From assembly GCF_021513195.1 (NCBI RefSeq), contig NZ_CP090974.1:3856001-3920000 (forward strand): a stretch of 64,000 bases of DNA, in the 5' to 3' direction. The translations under genes were made by a program, and so were the position numbers. The number at the start of each line of letters is the position of its first letter. Positions within the stretch are counted from its first letter, which is position 1. Under the pieces are notes generated by a model. The model had not been told where the DNA came from. It ran no database searches and was given only the letters and a program-made list of their open reading frames with translations. This DNA is from Shewanella sp. OMA3-2 (GTDB taxonomy: Bacteria; Pseudomonadota; Gammaproteobacteria; Enterobacterales; Shewanellaceae). Below are positions 49,900 to 57,305 of this stretch, one piece after another.

Positions 49900-49940
49900 A
49901 AGGTATCAGATTTTCTAAAAGCGCAACTGAGCTAATATCG
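49900..49940 (-). pseudogene. tRNA-Gly 5'-half relic (copy L)
   Basis: Read on the minus strand, ATTAGCTCAGTTG and GATACCTT of tRNA-Gly(GCC) are preserved, with 17 nt in the interval that holds 8 in intact copies. The acceptor 5' end is mutated. The similarity ends exactly after CCTT, immediately before the anticodon, where the EAL remnant begins. Confidence 0.7.
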
Positions 49941-50019
49941 AATTTCAAACTAGGGGTGACGTGGTTTAATTGATACGACTAACCCAGTTAAGACATAATT
50001 GATTTAACTGGAGATTCAA

Positions 50020-50313
50020 ATGAAAACACGTAAATCCTATTCAAAAGAATTCAAGCTTGATGCCATTACACTGGTAAGAGAGCAAAATTACAGTATTGCT
50101 GAAGCCGCTAGAAATTTAGAGGTGACTCCTCAACTGCTCGGCCGCTGGATAAAAGAAGCAGAAAATGATGATGGTCATGCATTTAGAGGCAACGGCAAGC
50201 TGACACCTGAGCAGGAAGAGATCCGCAAGCTAAAGGCACAAGTAAAGCGCTTAGAAATAGAGCGTGAAATATTAAAAAAAGCGACGGTCTTCTTTGCCAA
50301 AGAAACGAAGTGA
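50020..50313 (+). CDS. IS3-family transposase OrfA
   Basis: A 97-residue DNA-binding subunit. The N-terminus has a helix-turn-helix (KEFKLDAITLVREQNYSIAEAARNLEV...LGRWI), followed by a leucine-zipper-like helix (EIRKLKAQVKRLEIEREILKKA). Near its end the sequence A AAA AAA G (50274-50281) is a plausible -1 slippery site that would join it to OrfB. The ATG follows an appropriate GGAG. Confidence 0.9.
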   Translation: MKTRKSYSKEFKLDAITLVREQNYSIAEAARNLEVTPQLLGRWIKEAENDDGHAFRGNGKLTPEQEEIRKLKAQVKRLEIEREILKKATVFFAKETK

Positions 50314-51188
50314 AATACGCGTTTATTACCCAAAATAAGAAGATCTGGCCTGTGATATTAATGTGTCACGTGTTGGGTGTGAAAAACAATAATTACTACA
50401 GCTATCAAAAGCGGAAGTCTCAGTCACCTGTTGATACAGAGCATCAAGAGATGTTGCAGTGGGTTAAGGATATTGCCGAGTTTAGCGATAACACCTACGG
50501 ACAAAGACGCATTCAAAAGGCATTGAATTCCCTTGATTACCCTGTTGGGCGTAGGAAAACATCGCAACTGATGAAAGAAGCAAACGTTTGGGTGCGCTAT
50601 AAAAAGAAGTACAAAGCAACAACCAACAGCGGCCACAAGAAGCCTATATATGAAAATGAGCTTGAACAGGATTTTGATGTTCGATGCGCCAATCAAGCGT
50701 GGGTTCAAGATATTACGTACATATGGACTGCCGAAGGATGGCTGTATTTAGCCGTCGTAATCGATCTCTATTCCCGTAAAGTTGTTGGTTGGAGTATGGG
50801 CAGCAGAATGAAGGCACTACTCGTTTGTGATGCGCTCACAATGGCTATATGGCAACGAAAACCTAAAGCTGGATTGATAATACACTCAGATCAAGGTGTT
50901 CAATATGCGAGCCATCAATATAGACGAATACTGAGGCTGCATAAGTTTGTCGGCAGTATGAGTAAGAAAGGATGTTGTTGGGATAATGCAGTAGCTGAAA
51001 GCTTTTTCGGAAGCTTGAAGCAGGAACGAGTTCATTGGCGCAATTATCGAACACGCTACGCAGCTCAACAAGATGTCTTGAATTACATCACTATGTGGTA
51101 CAACAGCCAACGGATGCATTCATACCTTAATTACCAAAGTCCCAATGAATTTGAGCGTACGGATAAGCCGTTAACAGAAGTGGCATAA
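50310..51188 (+). CDS. IS3-family transposase OrfB (DDE integrase)
   Basis: The catalytic part, 292 residues as an independent frame starting at GTG. The rve integrase core is complete: D134 in VQDITYIW, D194 in IHSDQGVQY and E230 in NAVAESFFGSLKQE, giving the DD(35)E spacing. The frame is -1 relative to orfA and is open back to the slippery A-run, so the active product is probably an OrfAB fusion made by ribosomal frameshifting. The frame has no internal stop or deletion. Confidence 0.92.
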   Translation: MKYAFITQNKKIWPVILMCHVLGVKNNNYYSYQKRKSQSPVDTEHQEMLQWVKDIAEFSDNTYGQRRIQKALNSLDYPVGRRKTSQLMKEANVWVRYKKKYKATTNSGHKKPIYENELEQDFDVRCANQAWVQDITYIWTAEGWLYLAVVIDLYSRKVVGWSMGSRMKALLVCDALTMAIWQRKPKAGLIIHSDQGVQYASHQYRRILRLHKFVGSMSKKGCCWDNAVAESFFGSLKQERVHWRNYRTRYAAQQDVLNYITMWYNSQRMHSYLNYQSPNEFERTDKPLTEVA

Positions 51189-51228
51189 CGAACTTAACTA
51201 GGGTGACCGAATTCAGTTGACCAGGTCA

Positions 51229-51284
51229 CTATACCTTGGCAAACAAAAAGGTATCGCAATTTTTAAAATCGCAACTGAGCTAAT
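51229..51284 (-). pseudogene. tRNA-Gly relic with enlarged loops, cut by the IS (copy P1)
   Basis: Reading minus: ATTAGCTCAGTTG, then 17 nt (intact copies have 8), ATACCTT, seven extra bases (about TTTGTTT), GCCAAGGTATAG, and then the IS end. The acceptor 5' strand is replaced by A/T-rich sequence. The anticodon stem pairs ATACC with GGTAT across a 14-base loop that still contains GCC. Confidence 0.7.
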
Positions 51285-51340
51285 TTTTATTAGCATCTTG
51301 ATGATGTAAAATGGAAAAATTTTAAGGAGGTAGATGATTT

Positions 51341-51416
51341 TGGAGCGACATATCAGGTTCGAACTGATGACCTATACCTTGGCAAGGTATCGCTCTACCA
51401 ACTGAGCTAATGTCGC
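51341..51416 (-). tRNA. tRNA-Gly (anticodon GCC), copy A
   Basis: A 76-nt cloverleaf. Acceptor GCGACAT pairs perfectly with ATGTCGC, the D stem is GCTC/GAGC, the anticodon stem ATACC/GGTAT with loop TTGCCAA (anticodon GCC), the T stem ATCAG/CTGAT with TTCGAAC. The discriminator is U and CCA is encoded. It is identical to copies C and D. In E. coli the glyVXY cluster lies in the same place, next to orn. Confidence 0.96.
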
Positions 51417-51445
51417 TTATTGTTGCTTCATTTGTAACAATCAAT

Positions 51446-51487
51446 AAGGTATCGTCTTTCAACCTGTATCAACTGAGCTAATGTCGC
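51446..51487 (-). pseudogene. tRNA-Gly 5'-half relic (copy H1)
   Basis: On the minus strand GCGACATTAGCTCAGTTG and ATACCTT are perfect, separated by 17 nt in place of 8. Similarity stops after CCTT, just before the anticodon. The following bases (ATTGATTGTTACAAATGAAG) are nearly the same in copy H2, so the two were duplicated together. Confidence 0.75.
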
Positions 51488-51510
51488 TTATCAAAACTAA
51501 CTTTGTAATT

Positions 51511-51616
51511 TGGAGCGACCATCTCTTTTATAAAGAGTGGTTCGAACTGATGACCTATACCTTGGCAAACAAAAAAGGTATCTCATTGTCTAAAATCGCA
51601 ACTGAGCTAATGTCGC
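51511..51616 (-). pseudogene. Expanded tRNA-Gly-like sequence, 106 nt (copy B)
   Basis: It keeps both acceptor ends (GCGAC / GTCGC), encoded CCA, the D-stem 5' strand, anticodon stem ATACC/GGTAT, variable loop and TTCGAAC. Three expansions total 30 nt: nine in the D-arm interval (17 against 8), eight directly before GCC in the anticodon loop, and about 13 in the T-stem 3' side, where CTCTT/AAGAG can form its own hairpin. A normal cloverleaf and 7-base anticodon loop cannot form, so it is called a pseudogene, though its exact repeats elsewhere make it notable. Confidence 0.65.
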
Positions 51617-51638
51617 ATATCAAAATCATGCCGGAATT

Positions 51639-51714
51639 TGGAGCGACATATCAGGTTCGAACTGATGACCTATACCTTGGCAAGGTATCGCTCTACCAAC
51701 TGAGCTAATGTCGC
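51639..51714 (-). tRNA. tRNA-Gly (anticodon GCC), copy C
   Basis: Identical over 76 nt to copies A and D, with all four stems perfect and CCA encoded. Its spacer to copy D (TTATCAAAATCATGCCGGAATT) is repeated on the other side, towards copy B, showing a recent tandem duplication. Confidence 0.96.
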
Positions 51715-51736
51715 TTATCAAAATCATGCCGGAATT

Positions 51737-51812
51737 TGGAGCGACATATCAGGTTCGAACTGATGACCTATACCTTGGCAAGGTATCGCTCTACCAACTG
51801 AGCTAATGTCGC
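51737..51812 (-). tRNA. tRNA-Gly (anticodon GCC), copy D
   Basis: The promoter-proximal intact copy, identical to A and C. It reads glycine codons GGC/GGU. It is preceded in the transcript by the H2 half-tRNA relic. Confidence 0.96.
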
Positions 51813-51842
51813 TTATTACTTGCTTCATTTGTAACAATCAAT

Positions 51843-51884
51843 AAGGTATCGTCTTTCTACCTAAACCAACTGAGCTAATGTCGC
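51843..51884 (-). pseudogene. tRNA-Gly 5'-half relic, first element of the array (copy H2)
   Basis: Same plan as H1: perfect 18-base 5' end and ATACCTT, 17 nt in the interval, similarity ending just before the anticodon, followed by ATTGATTGTTACAAATGAAG. It would be the first segment transcribed from the array promoter. Confidence 0.75.
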
Positions 51885-51954
51885 TTATTTCTGTATTTCA
51901 AATTCCTACTTTCTATCATTCAAAGTTTAACACTCTGTAGAAAGTTGAGGCCGC

Positions 51955-51982
51955 ATTATAGGTAATATTTCATCTGCTGCAA
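51955..51982 (-). promoter_or_regulatory. Promoter of the tRNA-Gly array
   Basis: On the minus strand TTGCAG (51977-51982) and a perfect TATAAT (51955-51960) are separated by 16 bases. The discriminator that follows, GCGGCC, is G+C-rich, as in stringently controlled stable-RNA promoters, and DksA is encoded in this window. Transcription would start about 60-70 nt before H2. Confidence 0.7.
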
Positions 51983-52022
51983 CCCCTTTTTGCACTCTTT
52001 TTACAAAAATTGAATCGTTTGG

Positions 52023-52568
52023 TTAAATTTTAAATACCTGACCACGATAATACTGCAATTCAGCAATCGACTCTTTGATGTCTTCTAATGCTTGATGGGT
52101 ATTCTTTTTAGAGAAACCATCCATAGTTGCAGGGCTCCAACGACGGACTAATTCTTTAATGGTACTAACATCCACATTACGGTAATGGAAATAGTCTTCA
52201 AGCTCTAGCATATACTTGTTCAAAAAGCGGCGATCTTGGCCAATGCTATTACCACACATAGGTGATGCCCCTTTAGGTACATAGTGTGATAAAAACTCAA
52301 TCGTTTGATCTATGGCATCTTGCTCACTGTATTTACTGGCTTTAACCCGATCAATTAGACCTGATTCACCATGGTGCTTTTGATTCCAATCATCCATTCC
52401 CGCTAGCACTTCATCGGTTTGATATATAGCTAAAACAGGCCCTTGGGCAATGATATTTAAATCTTGATCTGTCACTAACGTGGCAATTTCAATAATTCTA
52501 TCAACTTCAGGCTCAAGCCCTGTCATTTCAAGATCAACCCAAATCAAATTTTTCGCATCAGCAGCCAT
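52023..52568 (-). CDS. orn: Oligoribonuclease
   Basis: DEDDh 3'-5' exonuclease that finishes RNA decay on di- and short oligonucleotides, including pGpG from c-di-GMP breakdown. [12 protein letters not shown] (Exo I, D and E), FLNKYM with the Exo II region, and [11 protein letters not shown] (Exo III H and D) are intact; 181 residues. It lies beside the glycine tRNA cluster as in E. coli and is divergent from rsgA. Confidence 0.97.
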   Translation of the reverse strand: MAADAKNLIWVDLEMTGLEPEVDRIIEIATLVTDQDLNIIAQGPVLAIYQTDEVLAGMDDWNQKHHGESGLIDRVKASKYSEQDAIDQTIEFLSHYVPKGASPMCGNSIGQDRRFLNKYMLELEDYFHYRNVDVSTIKELVRRWSPATMDGFSKKNTHQALEDIKESIAELQYYRGQVFKI

Positions 52569-52680
52569 ATCGTTCGCCTTTTCTATCTATTGCCCTAATT
52601 TCAGGCTTTTTTATTTCATTGCGTGTATCATAATCCTTTTAAGACACAAAAAAATACCTTTAATTGATGAAGATCTCTCT

Positions 52681-53751
52681 GTGAGCAAAAAGAAACCCCT
52701 AAGCCAAGGCCAATTAAGGCGCATGCGTGCAAATCAATCAAAACGATTAAATCGCACCGACTCAGCCAGCGACAGTGCTGATATTCAAGATCATTTATTA
52801 ACGCCTGAACAAGCTGGTGTGGTGATCTCTCGTTTCGGCCAACATGCTGATATTGAAACTCAAGATGGCATTATTACCCGTTGTAATATTCGCCGTGCAG
52901 TCACCAGTCTAGTCACGGGGGACAGAGTCGTTGTGCGTTTAGCGACAGAAGTACAATCCAATGCCAACATTGGCGGTATTGTTGAAGCTGTACATCCGCG
53001 AAAGTCGTCTCTTACTCGCCCTGATTTATATGATGGCGTAAAAATTATTGCGGCTAATATTGATCAAATTCTTATCGTGTCATCGGTATTGCCTAGTTTC
53101 ACTACCCAAATTATTGACCGCTATTTAGTGGCCTGTGAAGACACAGATATTGCGCCGGTTATTGTGCTAAATAAAATCGATTTATTGGACGATGAAAACC
53201 GCCCTGAAATTGAACAAGCATTAGCTCGCTATCGTGACATTGGTTATCAAGTTTATCAACTGAGTAGCCATACTGGCGAAGGCATTGCTGATCTTAAAGA
53301 TTTACTCAAAGATAAAGTCAGCGTATTTGCTGGACAATCTGGTGTTGGTAAATCATCGGTCATTAATGCATTAATGCCAGAAGCGGATTTACTGATTGGC
53401 GATGTGTCTGGTAACTCGGGTTTAGGTCAACACACCACGACAACCGCAAAGCTATTACACTTTGCCAGCGGCGGTGATTTAATCGACTCTCCGGGTGTAC
53501 GCGAGTTTGCGTTATGGCATTTAGATGCTCAACGAGTCGGTTGGTGTTTTATCGAGTTTAGAGAATTTTTAGGGACTTGTAAGTTTAGAGACTGCAAACA
53601 TGGCGATGACCCAGGTTGTGCACTACAAGCAGCCCTAAAAGAAGGCAAAATTACCCAAGATAGGTTTTATAACTATAACCGGATTATTGCCAGCCTTGAC
53701 GAACAGCGCCATGCTCGACATTTTCGTGCCATTGATGATATTTCAAAGTAA
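52681..53751 (+). CDS. rsgA: Ribosome small-subunit-dependent GTPase RsgA
   Basis: A circularly permuted GTPase of 30S maturation. The N-terminal KKKPLSQGQLRRMRANQSKR matches the family start, then an OB fold (GVVISRFGQHADIE), G domain with NKIDLLDD (G4) ahead of GQSGVGKSS (G1) and DSPGVREF (G3), and a C-terminal zinc-binding CKFRDCKH...C. The frame extends 67 codons upstream into orn, but GTG at 52681 gives the family N-terminus. It has about 356 residues. Confidence 0.96.
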   Translation: MSKKKPLSQGQLRRMRANQSKRLNRTDSASDSADIQDHLLTPEQAGVVISRFGQHADIETQDGIITRCNIRRAVTSLVTGDRVVVRLATEVQSNANIGGIVEAVHPRKSSLTRPDLYDGVKIIAANIDQILIVSSVLPSFTTQIIDRYLVACEDTDIAPVIVLNKIDLLDDENRPEIEQALARYRDIGYQVYQLSSHTGEGIADLKDLLKDKVSVFAGQSGVGKSSVINALMPEADLLIGDVSGNSGLGQHTTTTAKLLHFASGGDLIDSPGVREFALWHLDAQRVGWCFIEFREFLGTCKFRDCKHGDDPGCALQAALKEGKITQDRFYNYNRIIASLDEQRHARHFRAIDDISK

Positions 53752-53900
53752 TAAATATCTAATTGGGTGCGTTTAAGCTAATAGATCTAACCTAAATAGA
53801 TCTAAGCCGTGTCTAAGATACTTGAAAGTAGTCAGTGCATATCTGGCGTAAAATTAATAAATCTATTGTAAAAAACTAATAAGAAAGTAAGGAAATTAAA

Positions 53901-54767
53901 TTGGACTCATTAAAAATTGCTTTGCAATACATCATGCCAAAACATTTTTTATCGCGCCTAGTCGGCAAATTTGCCGCCGCAGAAGCTGGGATACTAACCA
54001 CAGTATTTATTAAGTGGTTCATTAATCAATACAAAATTGACATGTCAGAAGCAGCTAAAAGTGAGCCCGAAGCTTACAATACTTTTAATGCCTTTTTTAC
54101 CCGCGAATTAAAGCAAGGTTTGCGTCCAATTAATCAAGATAAACACATTATGGCACACCCAGTAGATGGCGCTGTTAGCCAATGTGGGCCAATTGAATCT
54201 GGCAACATTTTCCAGGCCAAAGGTCATAGCTATACCTCGCAAGCTTTACTCGGTGGTGATAAAGCCGATGCAGACCGTTTTGATGGCGGTGATTTTGCAA
54301 CTATCTATCTTGCACCAAAAGACTATCACCGTATTCATATGCCAATAACTGGCACCTTGTCTAAAATGACTTACGTACCGGGCGATTTATTTTCAGTTAA
54401 CCCACTTACAGCACAAAACGTGCCAGGCCTTTTTGCCCGTAATGAACGTGTAGTGGCTATTTTTGAAACCGAAATAGGCCCATTAGCCATGGTATTAGTT
54501 GGCGCAACAATTGTAGCGAGTATCGAAACCATTTGGGCTGGTACAGTTACCCCACCAGGTGGCAAGCAAGTCTTCAGCTGGGATTATCCAACCACAGGCC
54601 CTAAAGCACTAACATTAGAGAAAGGGGCTGAAATGGGCCGCTTTAAATTAGGTAGTACTGTAGTGATGTTATTTGCTCAGGATGCCATTGATACTTTCGC
54701 TGATGGAGTTGAGCCTGGTGAAGTGACTCGCTTAGGTCAGGCATTTGCCAATATTAATATTAAATAG
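53901..54767 (+). CDS. psd: Phosphatidylserine decarboxylase proenzyme
   Basis: Makes phosphatidylethanolamine at the inner membrane. The autocatalytic cleavage site LGST is seen in [11 protein letters not shown], giving the pyruvoyl cofactor. [25 protein letters not shown] and GDLFSVNP are family blocks. The start is TTG, with AAGGA seven bases before it; no ATG fits better. It has 288 residues. It follows rsgA as in E. coli. Confidence 0.96.
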   Translation: MDSLKIALQYIMPKHFLSRLVGKFAAAEAGILTTVFIKWFINQYKIDMSEAAKSEPEAYNTFNAFFTRELKQGLRPINQDKHIMAHPVDGAVSQCGPIESGNIFQAKGHSYTSQALLGGDKADADRFDGGDFATIYLAPKDYHRIHMPITGTLSKMTYVPGDLFSVNPLTAQNVPGLFARNERVVAIFETEIGPLAMVLVGATIVASIETIWAGTVTPPGGKQVFSWDYPTTGPKALTLEKGAEMGRFKLGSTVVMLFAQDAIDTFADGVEPGEVTRLGQAFANINIK

Positions 54768-54776
54768 AAGTTAACC

Positions 54777-55649
54777 GTGACGACTACTAAACCCCGTTCA
54801 GGATTAGTTGAAGTCCATCTAGCCGTACTACTATTTGGTGGTACGGCGCTTTTTTCTAAGCTTATTCCGCTAAGTGCGCTTAATATTACCTTCTTACGCT
54901 GTATCGTCGCCGCCTTGGTGCTGGCTATACTGGTAAAGGCCAGTAAACAACCCCTTAAGTTACACCATAGCAAAGATTATTTTATTGCCATTTTACTCGG
55001 TATCTTAGTGAGCTGTCATTGGGTGACATATTTTGCCGCAATGCAGTTATCATCTGTTGCTATCGGTATGATTGCCTTTTTTACCTATCCTGTAATGACA
55101 GTATTAGTTGAGCCATTAATTAACCGCACTCAACTTAAATGCATCGATCTGGTATCAGGTTTCGCTGTATTAATTGGCGTTATTCTATTAATCCCTGAAC
55201 CCAATCTTAATAATGACATTACCTTAGGTATTTTAGTTGGTGTATTATCCGCTGTGTTATTCACCGCCCGTAACCTACTGCATAAACGCTACTTCACTGG
55301 CTACAGTGGGCCGCATGCCATGTTTTATCAAACACTCGTTACTGTGATATTTTTAAGTCCGTGGCAAGACGTCAGTACGGCGGATCTTAATCAGCACACT
55401 TTAGGGTTAGTTATATTGTTAGGGGTGGTATTTACCGCCGCACCGCATGCTTTATTTACCACCGCGCTACGCTATTTAAGTGCAAAAACGGTCGGATTAG
55501 TATCCTGTTTACAACCATTTTATGGTGCCATTTTAGCATTAATCGTTTTGGGTGAACAATTAACCATCCAGACCTTGATTGGTGGAGCAATTATTGTTGC
55601 AACGGCATTATTTGAAACCCAGCAAAGTCATAAGAAAAACAAAATTTAA
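54777..55649 (+). CDS. EamA/DMT family transporter
   Basis: A membrane protein with about ten hydrophobic helices in two EamA repeats, for example PLSALNITFLRCIVAALVLAILV and the second-repeat TALRYLSAKTVGLVSCLQPFYGAILALIVLGEQL. The drug/metabolite transporter family exports amino acids or other metabolites, and the substrate cannot be predicted. The start is GTG; it begins nine nt after psd, so the genes are probably co-transcribed. It has 290 residues. Confidence 0.85.
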   Translation: MTTTKPRSGLVEVHLAVLLFGGTALFSKLIPLSALNITFLRCIVAALVLAILVKASKQPLKLHHSKDYFIAILLGILVSCHWVTYFAAMQLSSVAIGMIAFFTYPVMTVLVEPLINRTQLKCIDLVSGFAVLIGVILLIPEPNLNNDITLGILVGVLSAVLFTARNLLHKRYFTGYSGPHAMFYQTLVTVIFLSPWQDVSTADLNQHTLGLVILLGVVFTAAPHALFTTALRYLSAKTVGLVSCLQPFYGAILALIVLGEQLTIQTLIGGAIIVATALFETQQSHKKNKI

Positions 55650-55732
55650 CCTTTCGGCCCTAGCCATATCTTGGTAATTGGGGCAAATTAGCACAATTGT
55701 AATTTTGCTTACTGATAACCAGAGACCATATC

Positions 55733-56452
55733 ATGCTTATATTTGCCCACCGTGGCGCCAGTGGATATCATCCCGAGAATACCTTGGTTGCAATGCAAGC
55801 CGCGTTAGATATGGGTGCAGAAGCGATAGAGCTCGATGTCCATAATGTTGAAGGGCAATTGGTGGTATTTCATGATCGCCGCTTAGAAGGTAAATCTAAC
55901 GGCAAAGGTCTTATCCGCCACGCGTCATTAAATCAATTAGCCAAGCTTAATGTTAAACGTCAACCTATACCCACTTTATGGCAGGTGCTTGAACTGATTC
56001 AAGGCCGCTGCATCGTCAATATCGAGCTAAAAGGCGATGATACTGTATCGCCACTGTTGGCTTTATACCCTCAGGCTATTTCAGTTTTAGGCTTCAAACC
56101 CGAACAGTTATTAATGAGTTCATTTAATCATCCCTACCTTGCCCAAATCAAGCAAACATTACCCACGGCTTACGTGGCACCGCTATTGGGAGGTATTCCA
56201 CTCGATTTAGCCAAAAGCGTCACTGATTTACAAGCATACTCTGTGCATATTGATTTGAGTTTTATCAGCCAAGCATTAATCGATGACGCCCACCAGCGTG
56301 GCGCTAAAGTGTATGTTTATACGGTGGATAACCCAGATGACATTCGCGCACTAAAAGCCATTGGCGTTGATGGAGTATTCAGTAATTACCCCGACAAAGC
56401 CAAAGCCGCTCTTGCCCAAGCCTATGACAATTATATCGCTTGGTTTGAATAA
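55733..56452 (+). CDS. Glycerophosphodiester phosphodiesterase
   Basis: A cytoplasmic GDPD-fold enzyme, releasing glycerol-3-phosphate from deacylated phospholipids. The catalytic and metal residues are in FAHRGASGYHPENT, ELDVHNVEGQLVVFHD and IELKG. It lacks a signal peptide, so it is the UgpQ-like cytoplasmic type; 239 residues. Its location near psd is consistent with phospholipid turnover. Confidence 0.9.
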   Translation: MLIFAHRGASGYHPENTLVAMQAALDMGAEAIELDVHNVEGQLVVFHDRRLEGKSNGKGLIRHASLNQLAKLNVKRQPIPTLWQVLELIQGRCIVNIELKGDDTVSPLLALYPQAISVLGFKPEQLLMSSFNHPYLAQIKQTLPTAYVAPLLGGIPLDLAKSVTDLQAYSVHIDLSFISQALIDDAHQRGAKVYVYTVDNPDDIRALKAIGVDGVFSNYPDKAKAALAQAYDNYIAWFE

Positions 56453-56576
56453 TCACTTTTTAACTAACGGCTACGAGGCCATCAAGACTAATTTGATACG
56501 CTGATCGTCAGCACCAAAAAGGACGTATTGCTTTAGACAGATACCGCACCTAAAGCGGTACAGCACAGGGATAAAA

Positions 56577-57299
56577 ATGAGCATTATTGTTGCACTTAAC
56601 AACATCAATAAAGGGTTTAAAGACGGAGGTACATTCCATCAAGTACTTGATGACGTTAGCCTGACTTTAAGCCAAGGACAGACTGTGGCATTAACCGGTC
56701 CCAGTGGCAGTGGCAAAAGTACCCTTTTAAATATTATTGCTGGTTTTGAAACCTTAGACTCGGGCCATTTATTATTAGCATCGTCCTCAGTATCTCTTAG
56801 CGAACAAAGCCTTAACAAAATTACAGACTGGCAAGATGCGCATTGGAGTGCATATCGTAGACAATGTTTAGGTGTGGTATTTCAACAATTCAATTTACTC
56901 ACCCCCTTGAACGTCAAAGACAATATCAGTTTTGCATTAGCGCTAAATAACCAACCTTGGAATAGCTGGTGTGATGAATTATGCCTGCAACTTGGGTTAA
57001 CTGAATTACTCGCTAGGCCAGTTGAAACCTTATCCGGAGGTCAACAGCAACGCGTTGCTATTGCGAGGGCTTTAGCGCATAAACCACAACTTTTACTCGC
57101 TGACGAGCCAACGGGTAACCTTGATGAACATGCAGGAATGCAGGTGATGTCACTGTTAACAGAACTGGCTAAACAAGCCAATACTTGCATTTTAATGGTA
57201 ACTCACAGTGAACAATGTGCTCAATTTATGCAAACCCGTTGGCACCTACAGCAAGGTCATATTATTGAAACCCATGCAAGCCAAAATCTGATGGTGTAA
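56577..57299 (+). CDS. ABC transporter ATP-binding protein (LolD/MacB type)
   Basis: The ATPase of a three-gene system. Walker A GPSGSGKST, Q-loop VFQQFNLL, signature LSGGQQQRVAIARAL and Walker B LLLADEPTGNLD are intact; 240 residues. The GNLD and QFNLL features are those of the MacB/LolD subfamily that serves FtsX-type permeases. It is six nt upstream of the permease gene. Confidence 0.92.
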   Translation: MSIIVALNNINKGFKDGGTFHQVLDDVSLTLSQGQTVALTGPSGSGKSTLLNIIAGFETLDSGHLLLASSSVSLSEQSLNKITDWQDAHWSAYRRQCLGVVFQQFNLLTPLNVKDNISFALALNNQPWNSWCDELCLQLGLTELLARPVETLSGGQQQRVAIARALAHKPQLLLADEPTGNLDEHAGMQVMSLLTELAKQANTCILMVTHSEQCAQFMQTRWHLQQGHIIETHASQNLMV

Positions 57300-57305
57300 T
57301 AGCGT

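Larger units (their letters stand above)
49957..51228 (+). mobile_element. IS3-family insertion sequence, apparently intact
   Basis: A 1272-bp element with two overlapping transposase genes. Both ends begin TGAC.TGGT, and the inner ends share GTTAAG, giving imperfect terminal inverted repeats of about 36 bp with roughly two thirds identity. The size and gene plan suit the IS3 family. No 3-4 bp target duplication is evident (GGGG to the left, CTAT to the right). The right end abuts the variable loop of a tRNA-Gly relic. All three catalytic acids are present, so it could be active. Confidence 0.8.

Noticed and set aside
50274..50281. A-run in orfA as an inactivating frameshift
   Set aside because: The overlap of orfA and orfB with a slippery run is normal for IS3 elements and needs no mutation.
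51481..51708. 75-codon plus-strand frame across the tRNA array
   Set aside because: It is the antisense of tRNA genes and their relics, so it is not a protein gene.
51341..51890. Regularly spaced repeats as a CRISPR array
   Set aside because: The repeats are 76-nt tRNA genes and their derivatives; spacers are not of constant length and some are identical to each other. No cas gene is near.
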